A stretch of 64,000 nt of DNA. Origin: Todiramphus chloris collaris. Lineage: Eukaryota; Chordata; Aves; Coraciiformes; Alcedinidae. The DNA lies in NCBI GenBank assembly GCA_025345505.1, contig JANVCC010000064.1, forward strand, positions 2,894,463 through 2,958,462, written 5' to 3'. This document shows, in pieces, positions 24,101-37,466 of this stretch. The position numbers and the translations under genes were made by a program. Positions within the stretch are counted from its first letter, which is position 1, and every line of letters begins with the position of its first letter. Under the pieces are notes generated by a model, which worked only from the letters and a program-made list of their open reading frames with translations, ran no database searches and was not told the DNA's origin.

Positions 24101-27100
24101 CATCCTACCTAGACCCCTACAACCAGCTCTGACAGCACTCGGGCGTCCAGCCCCTAAGCCAAACCACATCCTTTGCTTCTCCCAGGGTTGATGCTGCTGC
24201 TGCAGAGTCTCCTGGAATCCATCCCTAAACCCCTGGCACTTCTCCCCGAGGGGTCAGGGAAGAGTGTAAATCACTGCAGGAAGCAGGACCAGGCTCAGTC
24301 CACCACAGTCAGCACAGCCATAGGGATGCACCGGCCGGATGGGACTGCTGCCATCACCCAGCCGCAACCAGCGGCAGCACGGGGCCAGCTGCAGAAACAA
24401 GGGGTCTGAGCCCAAACCTGGCATCACACCCCAAAAGTAGAGCAAAGGCCTGAGCACAAGGTCTGTGTCCAGCCATCATGCCCTTCACCTCCAGGTCATG
24501 TCCCCCTCCAGGGATGGCACACCTGTCCAGCAGGTGGGAAAGGAACATCCCGGGGCAACTCCAGCCTCCCTGCTCTGCCGTTGTCCCCAGCGGCAGGAGA
24601 CAGGGCAGGATGGCAGCCTCACAGCAGCACTGCCCGTCCCTGGGGAGACTGGGTCGGGGTACCTGGCATTGCTAATTAACCCCCGAGGAAATCACCTACC
24701 GACACAGCAGCACGCTCCTTTGAGCGAGACGCCTCCGCCTCTCCCCGCGAGAAGCCGAGCCGTGCCTCGCCGTGGTGTCTTCGAAGGAGAAGGCTATCAG
24801 CTCAAAACAGCCGAGACCTTTAGCTCAAATCCATTAATCCTCTTTATTAAACCCAGGTCACCTCTGAGTCCTGGCAAATTAACCAGCATCTCCCCACTGC
24901 AAGTACATCAAGAGGAAACGCACTGTACAGCGCCTGTAATTTTCATGGACCGGGGCTCTGGGGTCAGAGGGCTTCCCGAGCTCCTTTCTCTGCCTTTGTC
25001 AATTTAAAAGGGAACATCGGCTTGGTCTTGTATAAATTACAAGAGAGGCAGAGCCAGGGCCCAGGGTGGCTGCAGGACAATCTGCCATTTGCAGCCATGT
25101 CAGTGGCTCCTCTCCTGCCCGAGAATGGGAGCAAGGGATGGCAAGACCACGAGCATCAAGTTCCCCACGGGGAAAAAATGGGGTTGGGGACATCCTCTAA
25201 GCACACCCTCCGAACAGCTGGGCAGCCCGGGGTACCGCGCTTGGCATCCTCCATGGCTACCTTGGCCACATGCCCTCTTGCTGCTTCTAATAAATGGCAC
25301 ATCCCCGGGTGCCAGCCCAGCTGGGGAGAGAAAGAGAGAAAAAGAGGCTGGGAGGGCTTCGCTCCAGCTCAGAAGTGGGTGGAAAATTGCTCCCTTGTTG
25401 CCTGAAATTTCACCATTTGAAACGTCTCCCCCTTTCTGCGCGATCCTGTTGGAGCCACTCTACTCTGAATACTCACCCAGCCAGCACCAAAGCGAGAGCG
25501 GCTCTATTTCTGAAGAGCCAAGGACATTTAGCTCGGCTGGGGAAGACCTGCGGCCAAATCCCTTAATAAACACTAATTATACACCCAGTAGGCAAGCTTG
25601 GAAAGAGCAAACCAGCCCAGCCTGGCCTGGGAAAGAAACACCCTGTGTGGGATGAAGGGCAGGGCGCGGAGGTCACCGCAGGGACTGGAGGTCACCAGGA
25701 TTGAGTCTCCTCCTGCTCCAAGAAACAGCATCCTCGAGACAAGCAAACTTTCCAGAGCCAAGCAAAAGACTGCTCGTACATTCTGTGAGTAATGAAATAT
25801 ACATTTTTGTTAAGGAGGAAAAAAATTAAGAAGTGGGAAAACTTCCAAGTGGCTCATAAGAGCTATCTTTGCCATCTCACATCTTTTCCCCTAAGACAAC
25901 TCCACTCCGTGGCACTTCCCAGCACGCTCTCCAGCCATAGCTCTACCACAGGGCTATAAATCCACCAGCTTGGCTGAAGTTGCTCCTGTTTTATGCCAGC
26001 TTAAGCCAGCGGAGACTCAACTGGGGAACTGTGATCCGAACACCAGGATGCTCACCCTCAACTCGGTCCAACTGTACCGCGGGTTGTCCACCTGGGTTTG
26101 AGTTACAGGTAGGAGTAACACACAGCATCTTACACCTCCCTGCCATCAGCTTTTATCACAGCTTTAGTTTTCTATTAAAAACATCATTTCTCGCTGTAGT
26201 TAATCACTGCAAGGTCATTTCAGTGACAGTTGCCAGCATCCTTGCCAAGGAACCAGAGGAGCAGAGGCCTGCCCTGCTCACCAGATCAAAGGAGGAGCCG
26301 CCAGGTTCCGTTTCCTTGTTTTCAATCGAGAGATGCCCGCCTCGGTGTGCAGATCAAGGTGTGGGTGGGTTGGTGTCAGCCCCTCACCAGCTGAGATGGC
26401 AAGCTGACGCTCACTCTGCTCATCAGGAGCCCCGAGGAGAGAAATTGCCTAGTTCTCCCCGCAGCCCTCTGCCCACCTCGAACCAATTTCGGCTCCTTTT
26501 AATTCAATTCAGCTCCTCCTGACCCTGCCAGGCTGGAGTTGCAGAGTTTCTCTCAACAGATAGCACCAATTACAGAGGTGTGAAAATGGAAGGCTTTCAA
26601 TTTGGAGAACAAACCCAAGAAACTGGGACTGTATTGACCTGAGAAACAGGAGGTGGGAAAGGGGGAGCCAACGGGGGCACAGGCTCAGAAATATTGGCTG
26701 TACTCACTCTAGAAACCCAACGCTTGGGCCATTCCCTCCAGCCTGGGAAGCTGGGCTGCCCCAGGGGTTGGGATGGCGAATGCCACGAGAGGTGCAGCTT
26801 CAGCTGATGGCACCCGGGGATGCCAACCCCCCCGGCTGCATCCCGAGCATCCCGCCTCGCTCGTTAGCGGCTGCAAGCCAGCGCTTCCACGTGCATTCCC
26901 CAACGGGCTGATTTCAGACCTCCGAAATCAGATCCGACAGATCTGACGCGAGCCGAGTTTGCTTCCCCGCAGCGGATCTGGGCTGGATTGAAGCTGCAGC
27001 ATCTGCAGCCCGATCCGTACCGTCAGGCACGGCGGCACCTCTGTCCACACCTCCTCTGGAGAGCAAAGCCGCTTTTTGTCCACCCACAAAGCTCTTGCCA

Positions 27101-28019
27101 GCCAAAGGACTGCTGGGCCAAGCCTCTGGGAAGGCGAGAGGCAGCGTGAGCCTGGTTAGTGTGGGTAGGAGGGCTGTGGCAGGACTGCTTAGCTGACTGC
27201 CTCGGCAGAGAGATCAACACACCAACAGCCTCTATCAAAACCGCCTTCGACCGTGCAGTACAGCCTGCGATGATCAGAGAGTTCCCAGACAAAAGAGAGC
27301 GTGTTCTGTTCACGGGAAGGAGGTAAGGATGAGCACCTCCCCAAGCTGAGCTCGCTCAATCTCTTTGCCCAACGTGCCCTGATGCTAAAAAAAAAAATAA
27401 TTCAGACTGAAGCAAGAAGTCCTAGATGCCTGTGATAGAAGACAGGGTGACTCCCAGCTGAAGCTGCACCACTGGGTATGGCCCCCCATCACCTCAGGGT
27501 ATTTTCCAGGCTAGGAGGATGCGGAAAAGCCTCTCCCAGACCTGAAAATTCCCCTCTCCAGTCCCGTCTCTACCTGGCTGCTCAGATCATCTCCATCAGC
27601 ATGGTGCTCATGTACCAACCAAGCCAAGGGTCTCCCTTCAATTCAGATGTGACCCTTCCTGAAGAGGAAAACCTCCCTCTGCAAGGCTCCAGTTTCCAAC
27701 CCAACGCACAAAGAGCAAGCACGTTCCCAACCCACGTGAATTTTGGGAAACTGCCTCGCTGACCGGCACATCCAAGAATGCTCAGCATCCCCTTTCAGAT
27801 GCATCCTCCCAAACCTCAGAGCTGGGGCAGGGGGAGTCAACACCAGAACGAAGGAGCTGCTCGTCTGAGCCTCCCTCTCACGAGTTGCCACGACTCAGCA
27901 GGACTCTGAGCATCTCGCAGGCACGTGGTTTTAAAGCCAGGGCACAGCACTGCCCCGATCTCCAGCCTCCCTGCGACCGTGGCTCCCCCCCAACGCCCGC
28001 CCATCAATCCCCCAACCCG
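21181..28019. other. Long non-coding stretch, no repeat or exon recognised
   Basis: Nearly 7 kb of intron of mixed composition. T-rich tract at 21632-21648 and pyrimidine-rich tract near 22828-22860. Frames up to 188 codons (24465-25007, 25089-25655, 25980-26522) have no domain and overlap others. No CR1 recognised, notable in a window otherwise dotted with it. Confidence 0.55.
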
Positions 28020-28165
28020 GTAAACAGTCGAATTACGGCTCCCTGCCATTGCTTAGCTGCTTTTGACACTAATTGCTCTGCGGAGTGTGTGCAACTGGCA
28101 ACACCTTATTAAAAGTGAAATATATTATACTGTCTACTTATAGCTACTTTATAAAGATAAATATG
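28020..28165. promoter_or_regulatory. Putative conserved non-coding island
   Basis: AATTACGGCTCCCTGCC, GACACTAATTGCTC, CTTATTAAAAGTG and ATATATTATACTGTCTAC form an AT-rich repeat-free patch between GC-rich neighbours. Confidence 0.3.
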
Positions 28166-30524
28166 CCGAGGATAGGGAAGGGCTGGAGAAGGGACGGGCC
28201 CCGGAGCGGCAGGCGGAGGCTGCAGAGGCAGGGTGGGCATCACCGGGACCAAGACACGCTCTCCGTGCAGCAGCAGGGAGCCTTTCCAGCTGGAGCCCAA
28301 GGGTCGAGTGAAGAGCGCGCTCGAGAACGGTTCATCTTCCCGTTTCAACTCAGGTCATCGCTCTCAGACCCCGGGGGGGAAGGCAGGCGGAGGTGAGATG
28401 TGAAAGGGTGGGGGGGGTCAAGCATGCACTGCCCTCCTGCCAGCTTTGACGGGGGCAGAGGGTGCCTCTCGACTCACAAAACCAGGCTGAGCCTCTTGCT
28501 AATCATCAACTCACGTTCGCCTGCCTCCAGACATCGCTGCCTGAAGCGTGATACAGCCGCTCGTGCCAGCGACGCTAACCAGGGCACCAGATGCTCCGAC
28601 GGTCACACCAGCGCAAGCCCAAGAGCCCCGTGATGCTCCAGCTCCATCTCAGCCTAACACAGGGCTTTGAGGACCCAACGGATCGACCTCTCAATCTTTC
28701 TCCCCTGGTTCTCACAAGAGGAAGCCAAACCCCACTGTTCCACAAGGAAAAACGTTTGGAAACCTCCACTTCAGATCTGGAGCTACAGCGAGGACATGTA
28801 TTTGAACACATGTTTTCTGCACATGCCTTGGGCAAGTTTTTTCCCCCTCTTTAATCCTCGGCTTGCCTGTTTGCAAAAACAAGGACAACAAAATTTCTCT
28901 TCTCTGCAAAGCGTTTTAAGATCTACTGGGAAAACAACCCCTACGCGCGAGTGAGACCTAATACCACCCAGCTTCAGTAATAAATGTTTTGACCTCGTCC
29001 CTCAGGCCTTGTCTCAACAGGTAATTTGAGGGTTATTTTTGCTTTTATTTTGAAGTGACAGGCTGTTTCTGGTTGGGAACACAACAAGCAGCAGAAGACA
29101 GGAGGAAAAGTGGGCATGGGGGATGCCATCACAGGCACTTCTGCAGCCCGCGGGGCTCACAAAGAGATGGTGTGTGGGAAGGGCACGGAAAAATCACCTG
29201 CGTGGGGTGGGGAATAATCAGCTTCTGGGGACCTGTTTTCAGTAAAACAGAGGTATTGCTCATGTGTGTCACAAAAGCCATTACTTCTCCTGGGCTGTGG
29301 AGAGTTAAGATGCTATTATTTATTGCTTACTGGTCATTTCCTGTGGGGCAGAGACAACAGAGCCACCTCCCATCAGCTCCGAGGGCCCGGGGGGGGGGGG
29401 GGGGGCAGGAACGCAGCTTGCATCGCGCTTTGATTCCTGAAGGAAATGGCACGTCCTAAGCAATGGGTTTGAAATATCCAGACTCTCTGGTTCAACAAGT
29501 TCAAACCCAAGCAGGATCAATACCTTCTCACTCCGGAGGTATCAACAGGTAATTGGGTATCATGCAGTGATGAGCAACCTGGTTTGCTCAAAAGCTGCCA
29601 ACTTTAATCTTCATCCATTGCTGCTACATAGAATAGAGAGGGAGGAACAGATCAAAGGAGAACAGATCAAATTCAGCTGCATTTGGACCCCGATTGCAGA
29701 AAAAAAGGACTCATTCTTAAGCAAAACAGCTTGGGCTTCTAAGGTTCGACATCCTGAGAGGACTCAAGTACAACACAATGCATTCAAGTTGCCATCTCTG
29801 CCGTGAAGCCACCTGCAACCCCAGCGTCACCTCCCTCGGGTTTCAGGCTGCCCCTGACACCCTGGCTTTGCACCAGAGCTCCATCCAATTTCACACTGAC
29901 CATCCCGACCTCCACAAACACACACATCCTCTTTTGGCTCGTGAACCTCCTACCCCAGCCCCCTCTCTGCTGCCCCATTTCCAACCCCACAGCATTTCAG
30001 CCAAGAAGCTCGAGAGGAACTGTATTGCTTTGCCCCACGGCACCATCCCTGCCACTGGTCCTGACGAGGAGCTGCTCGTCCACGCTTTACAAGCTGGAAT
30101 GTCCCACCTGACTATAAGAGGTTGGCACCCCAGCCACGGAAAGGAGAGGTGGCAAGGTAGACAGATGGGCAGAGGGAGATAGAAAAGAACCAGGGGCGGC
30201 AGAAGAACCCACCTGAGAGATCTCCCCACCGATCAGAGCTAACTTTGCTTAGAGGTTTTGACATCTGATTAATTACGTCGCGCTGGCTCGCCTCAAAAGG
30301 TTGCGTTTCCGGCAGCCCTCGCCTTTCATCCTCGCGGCATTTGGCGGCCGAACCCGCTCCCCTGGTGCCAGCAGAGGAGGGGACGGCAGGAGGGTGGCTT
30401 TGCCAAACCTCCTGTCCCATCCCTGGGAGAGGGGAGATAAGGAGGGCGAGGGACGGGCGAGGACAGAGCCCCTTTGTCCGTGGCGCCTCTTGTCGCGGGT
30501 AGATAGGAGTCGGCTGCCTCGCGC
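28166..30524. other. Non-coding, with a G17 run
   Basis: GC-rich intron with a run of 17 G at 29389-29405 and a 12-base direct repeat (GAACAGATCAAA at 29645 and 29660). No exon or repeat family recognised. Confidence 0.6.
29389..29405 (+). repeat. G17 run
   Basis: Seventeen uninterrupted G after GAGGGCCC. Same comments as the longer run at 48549. Confidence 0.9.
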
Positions 30525-30670
30525 TGACATTTCGGTGACCAAATTAAAATGCACCGCCACGGAGACTAAATGTCATTAGCCTCATTAGAAATGATCGCAT
30601 TAAAATAAACAAACAACAAAAAATTTCAAGTGGAAATTAGCCAGTGCCATGAAATAAATAAAAGGGCAGA
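30525..30670. promoter_or_regulatory. Putative conserved non-coding island
   Basis: AAATTAAAATGCACC, TAAATGTCATTAGCC, TCATTAGAAATGATCGC and ATTAAAATAAAC lie in a repeat-free AT-rich patch. Texture only. Confidence 0.3.
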
Positions 30671-33600
30671 TCCATCGGGGGACCGCGCAGCCGATGCCAA
30701 CAGGAAGGGGCACAGCGGGGCACATGAGGTCTCCACGCTGCCACCCAGGACCAGCTCCAGCTGTGAGATGGCCCCAACGTGGCTCACTCCCAGACAGTTT
30801 CAGGATGCTCTGCCCGTGTCCCCTGGGGTTGGTCCTCTGCCAGCAGCTGTTCCACAAAGGATGCACCCGCGCTCGCGGGGACAGGGCTTTTTTTAGCAGC
30901 ACCCAGGTTTCTCTTGGATGCTTCCCACTCGATTACTGGCCAACACCAGCCACGCGTCTCTTACGTGCTGTGACAGGACTGTCGCACAAGGTGGATGGCC
31001 TGGTGAAAGAAGCCCTGGTTTGTCCTTGTAAAGACAGGAATTTTTCCTCTAACCCCTCTTGCTATGCAAACACCATCTCCTTTGGGGCGGGAGAAGTCAT
31101 CAGAAGGCCCCTGCAAGATCCTGCTTATGACAGAGCAGATTTGAAAGCCCAGAGATCTCCTTCCCCCTCCTTCCCTTCTGTCAAAAATTATAATCATCAT
31201 TTTCCAGCTTGCTGAACAATCAAAGTGTGGCCTATATTCGCTGAAGCTCCTTCCACACGCCTCATGCATAGCAACAAGTCGAGGAAACAAAAGCCAGAAG
31301 TAAACAGTTGGGTGAGAGGAGGCGATGGGCTGGCAGGTGGACAGCAAAGGAGAGCTGCTTGGAGAACACACCATGGGGTGCAGGCAGCCTGGCTACCCCC
31401 AGTCTCACCAGTTTGGAGCTGCCCTGAGCCCCATGTGAAGACCTTTTCTTCCACACTCTGCAGGGAGCACGGGAAGAAATGCGCCTGGACAATTTTATTA
31501 GTGGAAATGGCAACGGTCCTGCTGGACCAGAAGAAGCCCAAGCCCTCATGTTGAAGGTTCATCTGGTCTTCATGCAGCTGAGGAGCTCACCGTGGGCTGG
31601 GCCACGAAGGACAAAGCCACTTCAAGCACAGGTAACCCCAGGTGCCCCACTGGGAAGCTCATATCCTCTGCGTGAGAGCTCACAGGTACACCAGCTCTGG
31701 ACAACACGACAGACACCTCAGTGTGATTTTGCTGATGAGCTGATGAGGTCCAGTCCCAGCAGCCCATCCCAAAGCACAGAGCTCATGGAGAGGTTTGCTG
31801 GGCTACCCCTTCCTTGAGGTCTGCAGCCTGCGTCAGGCTCCGGAGCTGTCAATCCAGCACTTCTCACTAGCGCTGAATTCACAGAAAAGTAAGCCTAAAA
31901 ATAACTCTTCTTTTTCCCCTTCCCTCATCTCACACATGTTCTGCACGCACATGACTCTGCCGCACAGGCAACAGGTCCAGCTTCCCTGAAACCTCCCCTC
32001 CCAAGGAGGCTGCTCTTGACAGGGATGATGCACTGATGGTCTGCAGCTAGCTGAGCCTTGGTGCCCAAGGCTGATGTGTCCATCTGGGAAATTCAGCCCA
32101 TGCAGACAGAGCCAGGACACGAGATCCATGAGAAGCACCACATCACCTTTACAGAAATCCTCTAAAACAACAGTCCTGGATTTGCTGCAACTGTGCCACC
32201 ACTCCCTGCTTCAGATGATCTTGGAGAGGCACCTCCTCTGCAAAACACTCTTCCCTGGCCCTGCCAGGAGAAAACCCATCACCTCCACACAACTCAAACC
32301 CATGCTCTGAACCACTGCCCTCCACCACCCCACGCTCTTGGATCCTAAGCCAGGACTAGATCGAGAGCCCACCAGCTCCAAGGTTTCTCTCGGAGGGGGA
32401 TAATACAGTCACAGAGCTTTTGAGAAGCAGGTAGGCAAGCGTTTCTTCCCTCTAAGCATGAAATGAAGAGGAGTTCCCTGGAAAAACCCACCCACTGAGC
32501 AGCAAGTGTCAAAGCCACCTCTGTATGTGCTGTTGCTGCACTGGTAATTATAAGTACCATGCCTTCATTAGGAAAAGGCAGAGATGACTGGGAGGCAAGG
32601 AGATTTGCAGCAGAGCTGTTATTATTTTTAAGCTTAAACAGAAAGGAAACGTGTGACCGTTGAGATCATTCCCCATCCTGCACGCACCAGCAGCCAAGAG
32701 CATCTCAGGGGATGCTCAGACCAGAAGGGAAGAAGGGATGGGGACCAGTGTCCAGCTTTGCCTAATTGGGGAGGGGAAAAGGATGGGGCCACAAAGTCCA
32801 GGCTGACCACAGAGTCATGAAGGATGTTACAGAAAAAACCCCACAGGTTTTCCTCTATTCCCAAGAGAAAGGATCCTCTGAGTTCCCTGCTCCACTCCCC
32901 CCACCCCCGAAGGTGCCAGGGTTCATCGCCGAGCCCCAGCAGCCTCCTTCCCAGCTCCTCTCCCAGCGACTTCAGCTTCTAACTGAGCCCAGCACAAACT
33001 TCAAATTGCATATTCACATGTCAAGTATGAACGCAGCTGTTTATGCAGCTCAGAAATTCACCGTAACCAAATATTCAAGCCTTTGGGGAAGAATTTTTTC
33101 AAAGGCACCAGTTGGAGCTCCCAGCTCCCACCAGTTCCTTTGAAACATTCCTCCTCTTCCCGGTTTTTTTCACAGGGATACACACCAGCAAAAGCTTCTC
33201 CGCTCAGCCGTCTGCAACTAGTGAATGCACAAAGGAGACACTGTCAAAGGGAAGCTGCTGGATAATGCAAAGCAAGGTTTGCCACTTCGGGGCACCCTGG
33301 AAGGCAGCTGCCAGAGCCACCGGCCCCAAAACCTGCAGCCCCCCAGAAGGAAACTCTTCTGAAAACTCGGGCCGTGGGGATTTGCACGGAGCAAAAGCCA
33401 CGCGTGCCCGTTCTCCCATCGCGCTCCCTGCCCATGGCGTTTGGAAACGACAGCAAGTGCTGCTCATCCCCAGCAGAAATAAAACGTCCCCTAGCAGGCT
33501 GACACCAGATTTCTCCCTGTCCCAGGAGCCAGGGGATGGAGGAACTCATCTCCATCCCAAGCCCCAGGCAGAGGAAGGCCAGGCAGTGGTTTTGGGCTGA

Positions 33601-35870
33601 CACCTGCCGGTGCAGGCTCCCCATCCTGCTCAAACCTCTTCCCCAGCAGCTCTGACTGGTAAAGGATTGATGGCAGCAGTGCCTTATCCACTACGATCCC
33701 CAGCCTCTGCAAGAGCCCAGAAAATCCCTTTAAGTCCCTCTTGCTCATATTGAAATGACGCTAAAGCAGAACTAATGTGTTCCAGGTACTTATTCTCGGG
33801 TTTAGTCGCAGGGATCAGCAGCCCTCTGCCAGTCTGGCATTCCCCCCCCCACCCCGGGAGGAAATCATGGTCCTGTGTCAGCGGCTACGTACCAGCAGGG
33901 GATGGAAAGGTGTTCTGAACTCCTGCAGTGTCTCCTGTTTAACTTTATACTGGATTTACAGCCACGTCACCCGAGTGAGGGCTTGACCTTGACCCACAAT
34001 GCCCAGGAGCAGTGAAAAATGAGATCGCCCACCTCGCCCATGCACCAACAGATTCCTGACCTAGGAAAGGAGCTGCTGCTGCCATCACAAGTCATTTTGC
34101 CAAGCCAGCAAAGGCAGCAATAGAAATGTCTGAGGGAGCTGATGGGCATTGATTTTTGCCACCTGTAGAGCCACGATGTCAACCCGCATACTGCAGATCA
34201 GCCAAATATCCTCTCCTCCATCCCAAATTCATCCTCCAGCGCATCACAGCCCACCCCAGTACATCTCAAAACAGCAGCACCCAACGCACCCGGCAGCTCC
34301 GAGCATTTGCCAAAAGCTTGATAATCAAATTACCCATGCCACCTCCCCATCCTGCAGCCTTAAGCTTCAGCATCCTTCCCATCAAAAAAAAGCCCACCTC
34401 GGAGAGCAGCTGCTGTCCAGGAACCCGCCTCCCGCAAGGCGCCCGATGACAACAGCATTAAGCCTTCCAGATTATTTTGGATGGAAACTTGTCTTACAAA
34501 GAAATAAAAAGCTGCAGAGTAAGACGCTATGTATGACCAGAGGGGTCAGGGTTTCATTATTGCATTAACCTTTTGTGTCTTTAGATTCCACAAGAGTAAA
34601 TTGGTAACGAGACAACATGAGCCCTGATGGGAAAAACGCATCTTTCCTAATAAAAGTAAGAAGAGGAGAGTGGAGGGGGGGGGAGGAAGAAGAGAGGTGG
34701 GAGCGAGAGAAAGAGGGGAAAAAAAAAAACCTGGCAAATAAGCTATTACAGCTAATAATAACTTTGCGATGCTATTTTCTGCAGGAGCCTTCAAGTTGTG
34801 ATGTTTCCCTTTGCTCTAATTACACCTTCTAAAAGCTGGTTCCCTTCTCACTTGAACCACCCCGCGCGGAACTCCCGCAGGATTCGGATAAAAACAGCGA
34901 GGGAAAGAGTTCACGCTTCACAAACAGCCTCTGCATATCCCAGGGGAGCATCACCTGCATAAAACACGTGGGATTGCACTTGCAAATAATAAGCAGCCCC
35001 CCCCCCCCCCAAAAAAAAAACACCAAAAAAAGAAAAAACCCCACCACTCCAGGGAGATGCAAGCTCCGAAGGTCGGCAGAGAGCTTTCCACTTCCCTCTG
35101 CACCGGCTGCCATCCAGGGAGACTTTGCCAACGTGACTTGTGTTACAGCCCACGGCAGCGAAACCACGACTGAAAGCAGCCAGGCTGGGCAAAGAGGGAA
35201 AAGAGCCAACCTCTGCAAGCCGGGCAGAAATAAAGAGAAGGGGAGATGCTCAAATCTCAAGCGGTCAGTGTGGGGGCAGAAAAGAACCAAGCAGCCAGCC
35301 CCGAGCGCTGGAATATTTCCCTTCCCCTAATGCAGGCAGAAGGTTTTGGCTCGATGGAGTAACGGCTGAGCCCAGCTGGGTAAAGCCCTGGGCTGGTTTG
35401 GCTCAGGGGACATTCAAAGCCAAAGCAGATATTGCTACTTAATAGAAATAAGAAGGGTGAGCTACAACCGCACAAGCATTGATCAAGAATCCTCTCCCAA
35501 CTTACCAGGGGCTTAAATGTAGACACCTTTTTTCTTCCCTGGCACGCGCGGATGTCAGAGCCAGCCCAAGGCTTGGGCCAAACGCCCACATCCTGAGGAA
35601 ACTGCAGCAGGGCACCAGCATATCACAAATGCTCCGTGTCTGGTCTCTGCCAGCTCCTGCAGCTTAAGGGCACCTTGACGACAGCCCATCAAGTGGCACA
35701 GGTCCTCCCATTTGACCTGCACGGAAACCATGCAGCCATTTCTTTGCAATTTTGACCCAAAGGAAACTCATCTCAGCAAGAGGAAGAAGAAGCCAACGCT
35801 CTACTTAGCCTAGAGGTGCTGAGGGGAGCTGCCCCCACACCAACCAGCCTTACCCTGCTCAAGATAACAT
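30671..35870. other. Long non-coding stretch with homopolymers only
   Basis: C14 followed by A10 at 34997-35020, and purine-rich G/A-rich DNA at 34660-34730. Open frames up to 173 codons have no domain. No exon or repeat family recognised. Confidence 0.55.
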
Positions 35871-35925
35871 CATCGAATCACTGAGGTTAGAAAAGACCTT
35901 GAAGATCATCGCGCTCAACCGCCCA
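35871..35925 (-). mobile_element. CR1 LINE, short 3'-end fragment
   Basis: CATCGAATCACTGAGGTTAG, AAAAGACCTTGAAGATCATC, GCGCTCAACC: the same subfamily as the copy at 20311 but only about 55 bases are recognisable. Confidence 0.8.
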
Positions 35926-36535
35926 CCCAACGTTCTCAAACCAACTTGCACGCGGCACCGCCAGGCAGCTCGCGCAGCCACATCACCCTCCTTGTCCTCA
36001 CGTGGCTAAACTACAGGTGTGCCATGTTGGTCAAGCTTTGCCACTGCGAGCCGAGATCCTCCACCAGCCAACGCATACCCCAGGGGATGGTGCTGGCCCA
36101 CCACATCCCCCCGCAGCCCCATCGAACCATCAGTGGTACCCGGCCCCGCTGCAGGGGCTCCTGTACCTGCTGCACCGCTCTGCCAAGAGACCCTGGGATA
36201 TGGATGGTCCCGCAGCATGACCCTCTACGAGCAAGTTTTAGCCCAGGTCCCCTGGTGCTGGTCACAGCTGTTGCCAGCTGTGCCACCCGCCAGCCTCATC
36301 CTCTTCCCACACGCGCCAGCCCTGTGCAGCACTGCACTGTAACTAAACCAGGGAAAGCTGCTGAAATTATAGCTGTGCCTCTTCCCTGCCCTCCTGAGCC
36401 CAACGTAATTCTCACTGACAGTCATAAAAAAACCACACACGCTGGGTTAAGGTCAGATCCGAGCCTCGACACCCCGTCCCCATCTGCTTGTCCAGGGACC
36501 GTAACCTTTACAGCTGCTAAAAGTGCACATTATTG
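35926..36535. other. Non-coding up to the assembly gap
   Basis: GC-rich intron. The frame from 35946 to 37055 is open only because it runs through the undetermined bases and the poly-A tract. Confidence 0.65.
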
Positions 36536-36635
36536 NNNNNNNNNNNNNNNNNNNNNNNNNNNNNNNNNNNNNNNNNNNNNNNNNNNNNNNNNNNNNNNNN
36601 NNNNNNNNNNNNNNNNNNNNNNNNNNNNNNNNNNN
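36536..36635. other. Assembly gap of exactly 100 N
   Basis: There are 5+60+35 = 100 N. A round 100 is commonly used for a gap of unknown size, so distances measured across this point may be wrong. It lies in intron 1, about 0.8 kb from the leader exon. Confidence 0.99.
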
Positions 36636-36673
<38 letters not shown>

Positions 36674-36679
36674 AAAAAA
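36636..36679. repeat. Poly-A tract at the gap edge
   Basis: Thirty-six A, one G, then seven A run directly out of the gap. The tract is probably truncated by the gap and is the likely reason the assembly broke here. It could be the tail of a processed insertion whose body is missing, or a simple homopolymer. Confidence 0.9.
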
Positions 36680-37240
36680 TTGCTGGAGAGAGTTCCCAAC
36701 CCCCGGCGTGCAGCTCTGCTGTCAGCCCATATCACTCCCACCCCGCAGATGCAGCACAGGGCTGCGCTCGCTGCCCCGCCGCGACCCACCCGCCGAGCAT
36801 CAGCCCCGAGCCAGCCTGGATCCCAACCCAGCGTCTCCCCCTTCACCCTCCCCCGGCAAACCCTGGGGACGAAGCCAGCCCACGTTTTGGGAGCCACCTG
36901 CTAGACTCGTGGAGGTTGCGGCACCTTCGCCACAGCCCGACGTGGTCCCCCCCCCCCCAGCTGCCCAGATCCAGGGGGTTCATTTTTCCTTTGCAAAAGG
37001 GAGCGAGGGGCAGGCACCTGAGTTTCCCTGGCAGAAACCAGGGAAGCAGGGATGACGGGGAGCACAAGGAATAGCATGACAGCTCAGAAGACAGGGAGGG
37101 CACAGGAGGTGCCCAACTTCGAAGAGGAAAAAGCCCCGTGCCCCCATCGTTTACAGCCAGGGGCTGCTGGAGGGGACGGACTCTCCCCATCCAGGGGGGC
37201 TGTGGTGCAATCCTGCCAGTCCCCGGTGGTCAGTGCTTGC
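36680..37240. other. Intron 1 sequence next to the leader exon
   Basis: GC-rich with a C-run near 36949-36958. No further exon or splice pair is recognised between the gap and the leader exon. Confidence 0.6.
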
Positions 37241-37456
37241 CCAGGGGGGCCAGCCCTGCCACGGGGGACAGGCACGGCCGTTTGAACCCCGCTCGCTGCG
37301 AGCGCTTGGCGCTTCCCTGCTGCAGAGCGACTCGCTGCCTGCCTGCCTGCCTTCCTTCGTGTGCAAAGTGCCTCGAGTCCGGGTCCCCCGCCGCTCGGCT
37401 TGCCCACCCTGCGAGCCGATACCCTCCCACCCCCTGATGAAAAAGCTTTTTTTTTG

Positions 37457-37466
37457 CCCTACCTGG
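37457..37466 (-). other. 5' splice donor of the OPCML leader exon
   Basis: On the minus strand the exon ends CCAG at 37466-37463 and the intron opens GTAGGG at 37462-37457. This matches the vertebrate donor pattern (AG|GTRNG). Reading through would add RAKKK after the leader, which is not a plausible continuation. Cutting here gives a phase 1 junction that joins the known VPVRSG-type start of the first Ig exon. Confidence 0.8.

Noticed and set aside
35946-37055. A 369-codon open frame on the plus strand
   Set aside because: It stays open only by passing through 100 undetermined bases and a poly-A tract, and no domain is visible.
37230-37462. Read-through extension of the OPCML leader frame (RAKKK...)
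   Set aside because: A good donor lies right after the leader, and the extension has no similarity to an Ig domain.
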